A stretch of 64,000 bases of DNA. Source: Membranipora membranacea. Its lineage: Eukaryota; Bryozoa; Gymnolaemata; Cheilostomatida; Membraniporidae. Positions 12,407 through 25,700 of the stretch are shown one piece after another (the stretch's first letter is position 1; each line of letters starts with the position of its first letter). Location: assembly GCA_914767715.1 (NCBI GenBank), contig OU612065.1:5330001-5394000 (forward strand), given 5' to 3'. Under the pieces are notes generated by a model that searched no databases, had not been told where the DNA came from, and saw only the letters and a list, made by a program, of their open reading frames with translations. Both the position numbers and the translations under genes were made by a program.

Positions 12407-13732
12407 CTATTCAGCAGCATCCTCTTCTCTAGAACCATTGACTTGTTCACAATCCTCTACCTGCAGAACAATAAAATGCACACTCTTTCTATGAGAAGAG
12501 AACAAATAGTGATGACAGCAGACTTTCAATTTGATTTCTTCCGCATACAACAATGCTCTTCCTTCTTTTCAAGTTTGATTTCGTGCAGACAAGTCTTGAT
12601 TTGTTTTTCACTGATGTCAATGAGTTGTCACCATAGTTACTTTATTTTCCCTTAAAAAAATTTGGTAGCTGAAAATTTTTTCACTGCTACAGCTAAATTT
12701 AATTTACCTTTGTTTCTTTGGGGGTATTATCTTTGCCTTCCACAATACCATCTACAACAGAATAGATTAGTACCAGTGCATTACACATTTGGATGTTGTC
12801 TTCGGATCAGCAGAACATAACATTATTACGATCTGTTACATGGATTGACATGAGACAGGTCTCTTGATCATTCAAAGGTGATTTGTTGGTAGAATGAAAT
12901 CATCTACTATTGAGAAGATGACCAGAATGGAATTAATAGAGTTTCAGCAACCTCACTTTATGCTTTGCTTCATTACACCTTGCAATAATTTCCAATGCTC
13001 ACCTTTTTCACTGTGGGCCTGCTGCTCAGAGTTGGAGCCTACGGTCTTTACTTCTTCTTCAGTGTCAGATGCTGCTGACTGAACCAATGAATCTTCAATT
13101 TCAGGTGACTCCTCATCTGTAGGAGCGCTGTCTTCAGCAGGTATCCCGTCTTCAGAAGGTGTGCTGTCCTCAGCAGGTTCTTCACTTTTGGCAGGTGCTT
13201 CACATTCGGCAGGTGCTTCACTTTTGGCAGGTTCTAAGCCTTCAGCAGATGCTTCGTTGTCAGAAGGTGCACCACTTTCAACAAGGGCTTCATTTTCAGG
13301 TTCTATAATCGTAGATTTTCCTTCAATATCAGCTACATGATTGGCTTCATCAGCAGCTGAGCTCCCATTATCATCTCCATCCGTAGCTGTAGTGTTTACA
13401 GAATCTCCCTTATTCACATCCTCAGCTAGGTCAGCTGTGTCATCACTAGAGGTCTCAGTAATGGCTTCAACCTTTGCTACACCTATCTCCAGCTGGTCAG
13501 CTTTCTCTGTAATCTCTGTGATCGACTTTGGTTCCTGCTCTCGCATGTCTGTAGCTGTTTGCTCTGCTGTCTCCTTAGTTACTTCTGCCGCTGACTGTGC
13601 CTCACCAGACGAGGGTTGTTCTACCAGTACGATATTATCTATAGCTAGTAGAGCATCATCACACATAGAATCTACAATCTCAGATGTCACTCTCATCACC
13701 TCCTCCAGTAACTCTCCGATTATATTCTGCAT
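12407..13732 (-). other. Acidic low-complexity C-terminal tail of the Tudor protein
   Basis: Three terminal coding exons (13732-13003, 12751-12708, 12460-12407). They begin with a short helical stretch (MQNIIGELLEEVMRVTSEIV) and pass into about 230 residues rich in Glu, Asp, Ser, Ala and Pro with loose repeats such as SEAPAE, CEAPAK, SEEPAE and PAEDS. It is likely disordered. The junctions into the last two small exons are in phase and end at TAG. Confidence 0.85.
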
Positions 13733-16700
13733 CTAAAAACAAAAAGAGAAATTAACTACTGGGATTATTCAGGCGTTCGTTTGCAGAGTTACTCTCCGAG
13801 TATCCAACAACAGGTGCAGACAGTAAATCAACATTAGCATCTTTTCACTCAACCTTTACAAATTGATACTGAAGTTCATTGACATATAACAAGCAGCTCC
13901 AGATCTCACAGATTTATGAGGGAGCAACCACTAACCTCGACTCTCATACTGTCCTGATGACAGACAGTAGGTACGGTTTCAGGTGTGTACGAGTCGTCCA
14001 GCAGCTCACACAGTATCTGCTGAGATATGTAATATACAATATCCTGAGCTGTACACTCACTCATTATATCCACCTCCATCTGATCCAGCTGCTCATGTAG
14101 CACTGAAGAGAGACGCTTCACAAACTCATTCATCTACAGATCGAGAAATAAGCAGGACAATAAACTAGGACCTAAGATCTTTTTATGATTGGTATGTTGA
14201 ATGCAAGTGTCTTTTCTTGTACATAGTCCCTGATAGTCTTTTGTGATTAAACCTTGCTAGCAATTGTTAACACTAATGTTTAACTCAGTTCTGAATCCCA
14301 TGTACAGCATATTCCTCCCAACATCTATGTTGCTCTGTATATTAAGAGGCCTGCTAAATTCCTGAAAGGTTTTATAATCTTTACAGGAAAATAGTTCGCT
14401 TTTCAGCAATGAACTCTATTTTTAGCGAAACGTGCAGTGTTGAGTGTTACTGCTAAGGATGTTCAGTATTCAGTGTAAAGCAGAGCTTAGTGTTGTGCGC
14501 CATGTAGATATTCACCCATAAAAGACTGATGTTGAAAATTTCAAGTTTTAATAGTATATGATGGTTCATGGGCAGTTTCATCATCATCCAATCATTATTT
14601 AATAACTTAACCTATCCACTAGGCCTAGAGCATTAGACAAAATATTGCAGAAAAGTTTGGGAGATCATATTATTATCAACAAATATAGACCAACATATTA
14701 GACATTCATGAGTTGAACTGACTTATTCACACATCATTTATTATCAATTGTAAGCTTAATCTCACCTTATCGGCAAGGAAAGTCGATTTTTTCTCTGTAC
14801 CACTGAGAAACTTTGCCTTTATCTCACCACAGAGCTCCTTACAGAATTTCACTATTGGTGTATCTGTAACAGCATTCCAGGGTAAACACTAACCAATCAG
14901 AAACTTTGATGTAATTGTCTCTTTTAAAATTCAAGTCAATATCCAGAGACTCTCCCTGACTAGACATGTATCCATCATCACCATAGGGGGTTTCTAAATT
15001 TTGGGAATTACAAATAAAAGAAGTTTGATGGAGGTGATCTGAATTGACATGATTCAACGTGCTTTGGGTCAGGGTGATCCATCAATCTCGTTTTGACTGA
15101 CATTTTCTTACCTGATACTGGAATTTTGCTACAAAAGCCGGCGTTTATCAGAGTCTCGGTGACAAGTTCACTGGAACAAGTCAAAGACACCAAAAGCTTG
15201 GTTTCTTTATACTCTGGGACCTGAAATGATAAGGAGAAAAATAAAAAAATCAGAATCAAGAATCATTATTAATATAAACCACTCAGGCAAATTTGTGCTC
15301 ATTGAAGTCAGTATAGCTCCGAGAAACCTAATTGAGGCTTCAATCTCAGAATTGTCACCTAATGTCATCCCAATGCCTCGGACACCTGCGTGTCCCAGAC
15401 ATTCAATATTCAGCAATCTTTTATGCACATGTTTTATATGATCAATAATAAAACATTGATTCAAATTATATGTAACTCAAGACTACTCACCATTACGACC
15501 CTTCCAGTGAGCTGCTTCTCATCGACAAGCTCGTAGAATCTGCTGACTGCATCATCATCCCATGTGCTGCCGGAGAGAGGGTATACACCTGAGAGGCAGC
15601 AGTGCACGGCCTGTTGTGGTATATCCGCACAGGCTATGTGTAGAGGGTGTATACATGTATCAGCCACCATCTCAAGTTTTCCGTAATCCACCAAATACAC
15701 CTGCAAAACATATAGAGATGGTAAAATTATGTGGCGCATGTGTTATCATCATACAATATCGCAAATTGGAAATGACTTTTTATTGACAAAAAAAAACAGA
15801 GAAAGAACTGGGTAGTAGAAAATTTTTGAAATCTCTATCCAGTTGGTGAAACACTACTCAAATCATATTAATATAGATCAGTGTGATACATGATTTTGTT
15901 AGAAGATGTTGCAATTTCATTACCTGGAATAATCCCTGATCATCCACTGTGTTGGATTTGACAACTGCTCTGCAATATTTATCCTCTTTGGTACGCACCG
16001 CACAAGCAACAGCTGTAATTAGAATTGAATATGCGACCGAAGAGTGAGACATCGAGTTTAACAATCATGTCGGCACGCAGTCACTACCTCATAATGATTA
16101 ACGTTATGCTGACAAACCTTACAAACAAATGCTTGGCGCAAAGCAACAGAATCAACGCAATGCATCAGATTAAACGCACTGAAGGCAAAGAACTAAGTGT
16201 TGACTGCATCAATGCTTGAACCCATTGGACAAGGGGTATCAGCACACTTTAGTAGGAATGTTTATTATCCTTACTCTGAAGTAGTTCATCATGGCTGAGC
16301 TGCACAGCTCGGCTCATCTGAGATTCAACATAATTCTGAGTAAGTAATTCTTCAATCCTCAACAGCTCCCCAGTAGAAAACTGACAGTAGAATGATGAGG
16401 GGGATATGATGTGACATACATTCATAGAGATTTCATCAGTGTTAGCAGCCATATCAGATACACTATATCTGAAATCAAACAGCAATGACTAGGTTATCTT
16501 GGGAGGCACAATCCTCTAGCTGAGATTATCAGCTCGAAGAGTCGATACTGGCGGATATGGTCACCATGTTCATCTTATGACTTTAGATCAAACATTAGAC
16601 TAGCTCAACAAAAGAAATGGTATTGCATGAAATATGCAAAGCACACACACTTCAATCACTGGCAATCATGGTTCATGCAATGTTGGATTGGGTGAAGGAT

Positions 16701-19700
16701 TAAATTTCACTACTATTTTACTAGCATATCTTTCCAGAGGTTAGCCAACACCAGTAAGAAGTGAAAATGTGCAGGCATAGAGCGGTGGTTGTCAATTAGT
16801 CACATTAAAAATATACAAACAACAGGAGGTCAGCATGGAGGTCACTTACTTTGATAGGGAGTTGAAATTCAGGCAAAGTGTGACTTGAACAAATAACCAA
16901 CATAGAGAGAAAGAAAGAATATGGCAGGCAGCTCACAGGCCCATACAGTCAAAGGCACATGTCCATGCTTTCATCCCAGGTAATAATTTTGACCACATCC
17001 ACGATTACACATGTGAAAGGTGTGAGCTTGTTAAAAAATAACCCAGTTAGCTATTTAATCTATCCAAGCACAGAATTGACTTTAGATCATTTAACTTTTG
17101 ATAATATGAACAAATTTATTTGTATATACAAAGTTTAAACAGCATCTCTCTCCTTTATCACCAAAATTCAAAAGAGTGTCTATTTAATTTTCAAGCCCAA
17201 GCTATAAGCTGGATTGTATAACAGCCAGTATTAGAACAGATGTAGGTTAAATGTTAGGCTTGTTGTTCCTTCACCCTTCCATACATGTACATGACCACAG
17301 TCCATACAGCTCGTGCGCTTTATTATTCCTAGGTGGTAAGGGAGTCTTACTTGAAAGTCGAGATTTCAACATGAGTGTTAGAGATAAGTTGACTCGAGCT
17401 GTTGATAACACCAACATCTACAAAAGATCAATTCAAAACGTACCAGACCTATTTTCACTATAAAAAATTATTTGGAGAACCTTGATTCTGACATGAAAAA
17501 TTACCTCCTTTTTCATAATTGATAACTCACAAAATAGATTCAGATATTATTTTGGTGGTCAAATGATCTATCAATTGATAAACAACAGATAATTTTGTTT
17601 GCTGACATCTACTTAGTGACAAACAATAAGTTTGAAATAATGTGCATATATTGTACATGATGCTAATTATACACAGCATACAGACCTTCAATTTCTGGTA
17701 TAAGTATACTGTATGGGTCACTGTCTCCCTCCACTATCACGGTCAATTCTTTACTGTTAACCTGTTCGGCAAAGTATTCCTTAGGCATGCTGAGTATAGA
17801 CTCCTGTTGTGAGGTACATTTGAATGCGAGACGGGGTTGTGTGCGCAGACAGGCAGGTAGAACCTTCAGACTACTATTTGTTACGGTCTCTGTAGTTCCA
17901 TAGTCAACAAAGAGTACTGTGGATGTGCCGTGACCTTCATGAGATTCAATCACCACCGCTCTGTAATCAAGAACCCAGCCAATCTATGCAGACAATGTTT
18001 TGTTTATGAAAAAAAGAGCTTTTCATATAGGGTGTTGACACTGATGGGGATTGAGATGTGGATCACGGTGAAGATGATGATCGAGAAAAAAAGATTAACT
18101 GACCAACTACAAGCTTAACTAAATGTCTGAATATTCTGAGCTGACTGATGTAGCAGTAGTAGATGAAGCAGCAGAAAAGTAGTAGCAGTAGTAGTACTAG
18201 TATTACAATGTGCCCACTCACCTGTACCAGTTTCCATCTAGAGAGTAAGTTCCTATACAAGCCTGTCCTACAGGACAATAAGCCTCTGGCTCAGCTAGGG
18301 GTCCATTCTCATCCAACTTCTCTAGGATTTCGTTGAGAGTCTCGGTGCTTGTGCTCAACTGTAGATATATGCACTCTGGGCCTTCCAGATGAGACACATA
18401 GGCCTTGTGTTCACCTGATGAAAATGACGGCAGCACAAGGTGGATTTACAAAGTGATCAGATATTTTTGTTAACGTGAACTGAATTATTGATCAGTATAC
18501 ACAATGCAAATTCTACAAAAAATTTATTTAGATGTTTAAAAAATTGGGCATGGCATGGACTCATTTTGGAATCGAATATCGCAAAATGATTTAGTCTCAT
18601 CATAAGCACCAGAAGACAGCTTACCAGTAGTGACAGCAGCCTCAGGTATATTAAAGAGAACAGGGCGCGCTGGAGATGACTGGTGACTAGTAGCGGCGCT
18701 TCTCTGAGGTGTACCAGTCACGCTGCCTTGAGATGAGGCCAACTGATGAGGGGAGGAGTGAGGGCTGTCAGCTGCTGACTCATCACGTGATAGTGTATAT
18801 GGATGAGAGGAAGCTACACCATTGAGAAGAGAATAGCTGCCAAACATCCGACCGGCTAAATCTGAGAGAGCAACTGTGGCAACTCCATCTGTGACCTGCT
18901 TTACACTTATCTGAATCTCATCTGTGGGAGAAAGAGGAGAATCAGAACTGAACCAGAGTGTATAGAGCTAATGAGAGCTTTGATATTTTATTTGGTTATA
19001 GGGATAGTGTATGTATGTAACTAAGGAATTAGAAGGAATCTATAGTAGTGTTAAAAATTACATGAGAACTTGGTAGCTAGCTGAGAGGCTGGGCATTTCT
19101 TTTCTAGATTTAGTACACAATTCCAAAATTCTCAGACTCTTTCGTGTCTTCACAAAAATTCATCGCCAAGAAATTTCATGGTTAAGAGCTGAATGTTATT
19201 TCAAAATTAAATTAAAATTCGATTCAAAAGTGCTCTGACACTTTAAAATTGCTGCCGCCTTTATGTCTTGGCAAACATCATCTTCTTAACATTATTGCAA
19301 AGACTAAATTCCTCTTCTTGGGTAAACCGTAGGAGCAAAATGCAAATATTCATAGAGATCAATAGAAATATCTGTTCAGTGTAACCTGGACAGCCAAATA
19401 TGGATTTGGATTAAGGATATTAGAATGGTGGTATTCCAGTTTTTTTTATAACAATGCAAATCTGCACCCGGGGTTAATTGGTACTATAGACCACAGGGCA
19501 TGATCATGATGTAACTCCATAGGCGATGCCGCCGCAGCATCTATGGCATCATGATACGGTTTTTTAAAAAAAAATAAAAATAATTTTGAGTTTTACACCA
19601 TCAGATAACTTTAGTTGCTAATTTTATTGGGGTATGTGAAAATTCAAAAAACTGGCACCTGTGTACATATTTAAAAAAAGGAAATTCCAGCTAGCTCGGT

Positions 19701-22700
19701 AGTCGGTACTCAGTGTCACTATTAATGCATGTCTACATCTAATATTTGGGAGGTAGAGACAGTTAAAATGCAGCTCATATCATGCCTGTTCAGTCCAATA
19801 ACAATGACCATAAATCAGCGAGATTTCTGATGGATGGGAGAGAAGAGTGGGGTGGGGGGTACTTTGTAGCTAATCCTACACCACAGAACACAGAATTAAG
19901 ATATAAACATGATAGATTCAGTGAGAAGAGACAGTTTCTAACGATACATACCTCGACTCTCTCCATCCCCTATTTCATTATTTATCAAATGTTGTTTATG
20001 TGAAGTTATTCAACACACAAGGAATGAATGTTGCCCAATTTTCCTGTGCATGCTCTGCAGCCAAACAATCAGACACCCAATTTTAGGCTGCTCAGAAAAC
20101 TAGCAAATCTGTTGTTGAAAATAGTTATTCTAGGTTTGTATCAATGTTGTACGTTCGTTGAAAATGAACTATCACCTACCATCAGCCCACTGTGTCAGAT
20201 TGTGATCCGCAGATTCGGCAGCTAATCTACATGGCAGGGCAATAGCTGGTGTCTTGACTAGACTTTCATCTATCTCTAGAATGTCACTGAGAATCACATC
20301 GGTGCTGTTACCAAAGTCAACAAACATGACGACAGCATTATCAGCTGATAGAGATGTTATTTGAGCGCGATACCACAATCCATCATCTTTGGACTTAGCT
20401 ATACAGGCCTGTGTCACAACAGGATTGGCGATTCTCGCATTTTTCTCTGCTTGGTCCGCGACGCTCTGGGTGACTTGCTCTAGTATATCTGTGGCAGATG
20501 TTTTCTGGACAAAGAACTCTTTTTGACTGACTTCAAAAGTCAGATAACCAGCAAATTCTTCTAGAGAGATAGCCTGAGGAGGGAAATTGAGCACGCTCTG
20601 AGTGGCTGAGGGTGACGGAGTCACCTCTCCAGCAGAAGTCGTTGACTCGGCTATGAAGGGCTGTCCATCAGAGTCAGCGAGAGATACTAAGGCTAGTTGG
20701 TCTGCTAGGTCACATATGCTAATTGTTATTTCATCTGAAAGAAAAGTTAACGTCTTTGGCACAAAGAGAAACTCATGAAGTGGGAACATTTGTAAGAAAG
20801 GAATCCAAACACTACTGACTATTCTTGGGTAATAGGATTGCCAAAAACCGCAATGATTTTATTCTAAGTCACATTTGAGAATGTTAAATATCTGTTCACT
20901 TACCTGCAGCCCAGCTGGTGAGGTTCTGTTCTGGGTTTTCTGCTGTAAGTCCACATGCCATGGCGATGGCTGGTATCTTACTTAACTCCTCTGTTATCAC
21001 CAGGATATCACTCTTATCTACACTGCTACTGTTACCAAAGTCAACAAAGAGTACCATCACCTCAGAGTCACTGACAGACTTGATTTCGGCTCTGTACCAA
21101 GCACCGTCATCCTTAAACTTTGCAATACACGCCTGACCAACTATGGGAGATGTGATCACTGCACTACCTGCCTGCTCCTGTACCTGGGCTGTCACACTCT
21201 CTAACAGCTCTGTATCAGCTGTTTTCTGTACATAGAACTCTTGTTGGCTGACCTCGAATGAGAGATATCCTTTGAAGCTGCCCACCTGACAGGTCTGTGT
21301 AGAGATGTTCAGCACTGCCTGTTGAGGTGAGGGTGTAGTTACAGACTGGCTGGGAGCTGCTGAGGGAGCTGCGGAGGGAGAGTCTGCCAGGAAGCTCTCT
21401 CTAGAAGCATTGTATAGGATCACGATAATAGCATCATCTTCTATACCTGTCACTTTGATAGTTGTCTCATCTGAAACAAATTATACAATAAATTACCTGA
21501 TTGTTGGTTCATCATTGTTTGTTGCCATTATGATTGTTGACACTATTCGGCATTACGCTATTGGAATGAAATAGAGTGCCAATAAAAGTGTTAAAAAAAT
21601 CATACGGCGACAACATCTTGGCGTATAAGATCACATGGACCATTCATTTAAAAATAATTGGTAGTTAGTGTAAACCGCAAGAGAAATGTGCATGTAAGCA
21701 CCATGAATACTTTGTTTGCGTATTGCTTTCAGAGTAACAGATAAGTATGTACCTGCGGCCCACTCAGAGAGATTCTTTTGACTATCTTCTCTCGGTAGAG
21801 TACATCTTACGGCCAGAGGTGAGATTGTACCCAAATCATCACTTATTGTAAGTAGCTCTTTTTTGTTCACATATGTGCTGTTACCAAAATCAACAAAAAA
21901 TACTTCGGCATTTTCATCCTTGGCTGACATGATTAAAGCCCTGTACCAAGCCCCCTCATCATCTAGCTCATCCTTGAACATGGCTATACACATCTGTCCG
22001 TCAGCAGGCGATACCAGTGGGCTGTTACATGATGACTCGGCAGCTACTTGCTCAGTCACTTTCTCTATCAGTTCAGTGTCAGCTGTTTTTTGGAAGAAAA
22101 ACTTTTGCTGACTGACCTCGTGGGTGAGATAACCTTTGAACTCTCCCAATTGATGACAAGCTCTGGCAACAGACTTCAGGCTATCAAAGCCAATATGACT
22201 TATGATTGTTTTTGACGGTTCAGGGGATTGAGCCTCAACAAAAGACTCTCCGTTTGCATTTTTGAGGGAAACGACAGCTTTTCCATTGGACTTGTTTGTA
22301 ACAGTCATAGTGATTTCATCGACGGCCCAATCAGTCAGATTAAGACCAGCTGCCGAGGCAGCATGTTGGCAGGGGACTGCAAGTGGGGGAATCTTATTCA
22401 GCTGTTCATCAATATGTCGAAGTTCAGACTTCTCAACTGTGGTACTGTTACCATAGTCAATAAATCTGACAGAGATTACACCGTTTGTGGTGGAGAGTAT
22501 TTCAGCTCGATACCACACCCCATCGTCCTTGAACTTTGCTATGCAAGCCTGTCCCACCATAGGACTGTCAACAGGTGCATCAGTTAGTGACAGCTTCTCT
22601 ACATCAGATGCTACTTGATTGATAAGATCTGTATCTTCAGTTTTCTGTATATAGAATACGGATTCTTCCACATCTTCATACACAAGATAACCAGCGAAGT

Positions 22701-25700
22701 CACCTGTGACAATGTTTAGCTTAGGGAAATCAGTGTGCTGAGCTTTAGAAGTAGATTGTTCAGGTGAGAAAGGCTGTCCGTTAGAATCAGTTAATGAAAC
22801 TACAGCTACTCCGCCATCGACACTGGACACCTTCACTAGGAGAACACCTGCAGGACAACAAAACACAGATTGATCATAAAATGAGCTTTGAAATGCTGAG
22901 ATTAATATGTTTTTCTTGGAATGTTGGAATCCAGTTTCAATGGAGAATTAATTCAATACTCAATTTTCATATCCCAACTTTGGTGAAAGATGATGGTTTG
23001 AATAAGAGTTGGGGTAAATGGTGAATCTTGAGGTGTACTATAAACTAAAATGCATGTTGCACTAAATTTCTGCTCACCTGCTGTTTCAGCCCATTCCGAC
23101 AATGATTTTTCGGGTGCTTCGTTGATTATTCTGCACGGTACGGCGTATGGAGGCGTGCCACACAGGCCTTCACTAAGCTCGAGTATATCGCTTCTATTCA
23201 CCTTATCCTTATTACCAAAGTCTACATACAACACCTCAACCTGATCGGCAGGCATCTGATCATCCTGAATTTCTGCCCTGTACCATTGTTCATCTTCAGC
23301 ATACTTGGCCATACATGCCTGACCTAAGACAGGCTTATTTATCATCGAGCTAGATAATCCCTCTGTCTGAAGCTTATCCATGATTTCATCTATAGCCACT
23401 ATATCCTCATTCCTCTGCATGTAGAATAACAGCTGAGTTATCTCATGGGTGAGTACTCCGCTGAACTCCCCAGCCTGTGGTGCTTTGTTGGGGTATTTGA
23501 GTACGTTGACAGGTCGCATAGGAGTGGAAGCTGTTGAGCTACATGTAGATCTTATAATAGCAGCTAGAGGCTCTCCTCCACACATCATCTCAACTTCTGT
23601 GATATTCTCGTTCACATTCTTGACAACACCTGAAGACAGTCAAAGTGCACACTATATATACAGCATGATGAACTAAATGAGGGTCCCACATTTACTTGCT
23701 AAGACATGCAATATTGACATGCTTGCATCTTTGCTTTGATACCAAAACTATGACCTTATTGAGCTAGAATCTAATCTCAAATAGAAGCATGGACATTATA
23801 TTATTCGCTAGAGAAAAATATGTGTGCCAGTGTCTCATTGCTTCCCAATATTCACTGAGAAGTATCATACCAGTAATATCTGCAAAGAGATAGGCGGTAC
23901 TGAAATCAGTCATCTCTTCCTTAGTGAGCACCTCGTCATAGTTATAGAGAGAGCAGCACAGAGCCTGACCAGGCATCTTACAGAATTCAGGCTCTAACAT
24001 CCTCATCTTATCTATAGTGGTCATCTCAGTGTTTCCATAATCCAGGAAATACACCTAAGAAAGAAACCAGTCGTTACTTAGTCAGAGCATAAAGTCTCAT
24101 CCTTTTGATCTTCTCACATCAACAGGGCAAATAAATGAGTAACCTGCAGCTCAATGTCCTGGTTATCATGGTGAGCTCGGGTCAATGACAATACATTATG
24201 GCTTTGGTTTGATCTTTCTGGGTATTATAGAATGCCCAATTGAATCCAAGTGTACGGCTGGGCCAGTCAGAGGGTACTTAGGAATTGTTTCAAAGCTTTT
24301 TTTATATATTTTGACAATAGCTACATGCAAAAGGTCAAACCTCTCGCCAAAAACTAGGATGTCAAAGTAAAAAAGAACTAGCCTCAAGTCAAATTTCAAA
24401 ATTGTCACTTTAACTAGCATGGAACAGGACCTAGATTATGGGATTGCTACTCACCTCATATTTGGATGCTACCTTCTTATCGACACGAGCTCTATACCAT
24501 TCATTATCCTGACTGAACTGGACAGCATAAGAATTACTTATGACGACCTCGTCAACTGGCTGGGACTTCCCAGCATTACACATCTGACCCATTTTATCAT
24601 ACATAGCGTCCATCTGATCCTTGTTTTTGGCTAGTTGTACATATATCATCTGAGCACTCTCCACATTGACAATGTGCCCCTCTATGTTACTGTTCTTACT
24701 TATATCTGTGCAACAAAAAACTAAATTATCAGGGAATCATAATCTCCAGGTCCAACTTGCACATAATGAGTTTAGTCCTTTGCAGTTTACATTGCCCTTT
24801 ATTCGATTTGGAACAGCGCAAAAATATTTGTAGTACACATCACAGATAAAAATTCCGTGGTAAAAGTTGTACACATTTTGCCCTCCCTCACCTCAAAGCT
24901 AGCATACGATTGCATATATGACAAGAACAAGCTTCATTTACTCTTAAGCATTTTACTAAGCTAGCACAACAATTCTAACATCTATTCATTCGAACAATTT
25001 TTGGGTATGAGGTATATTTTACTGGTTTTGATAGCAGCAAAGACTACACTAGTATACAAATAGCTTACTGAGTGTGACATGGTTAGCTGGTTTGATGATT
25101 CGTTTCTCTGCAGAGACAGAGTCTCTTCTATCCCCGGCTCCGTCCACTCGTGATGCAGCTGGTGATGATCTGGTCGACAGATTCTTAGTTACATTCCCTG
25201 CACTGGATGCAGATCTGTGACTCCCTAATAATACACACAAGCCTTTATATTATGAATTCATGGATAAATAGTAAAATACACAGTGTGGCTATTTGTGGAT
25301 AAATTTCATTAGTATATAACTTTGTGTCAGTAATTGGATGTAGCTAAAATACTGGCAGCTTCAACGTAATGCATTGACTGACGACCCAGTAACGACCCAG
25401 TAACGACCCAGTAACGACCCAGTAACGACCCAGTAACAACCCAGTAACGGCCTTTAAAAAATCAGGCAAGGTACTTGACAAATGATTACAAAGGAGGGGT
25501 TGGCAGTAGCATTACTGAACATACGGACCAATCAAAGATGAGAAATTGATTTCCAGCAATCATACATAAATTGCAATATGCTTGTTCAGGGTCATGAATA
25601 TATATCAGTGCTTACAAACAACCATTGCGCACCATGACACAATAGAAATTTTATATATAAAAAATGATTAGATACATGGAGCAATGTTGTCTTGATCAGC

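Noticed and set aside
13341-13736. Plus-strand 131-codon frame, Ser/Val-rich
   Set aside because: Antisense shadow of the acidic tail exon of the Tudor gene, which has supported splice sites on the other strand.
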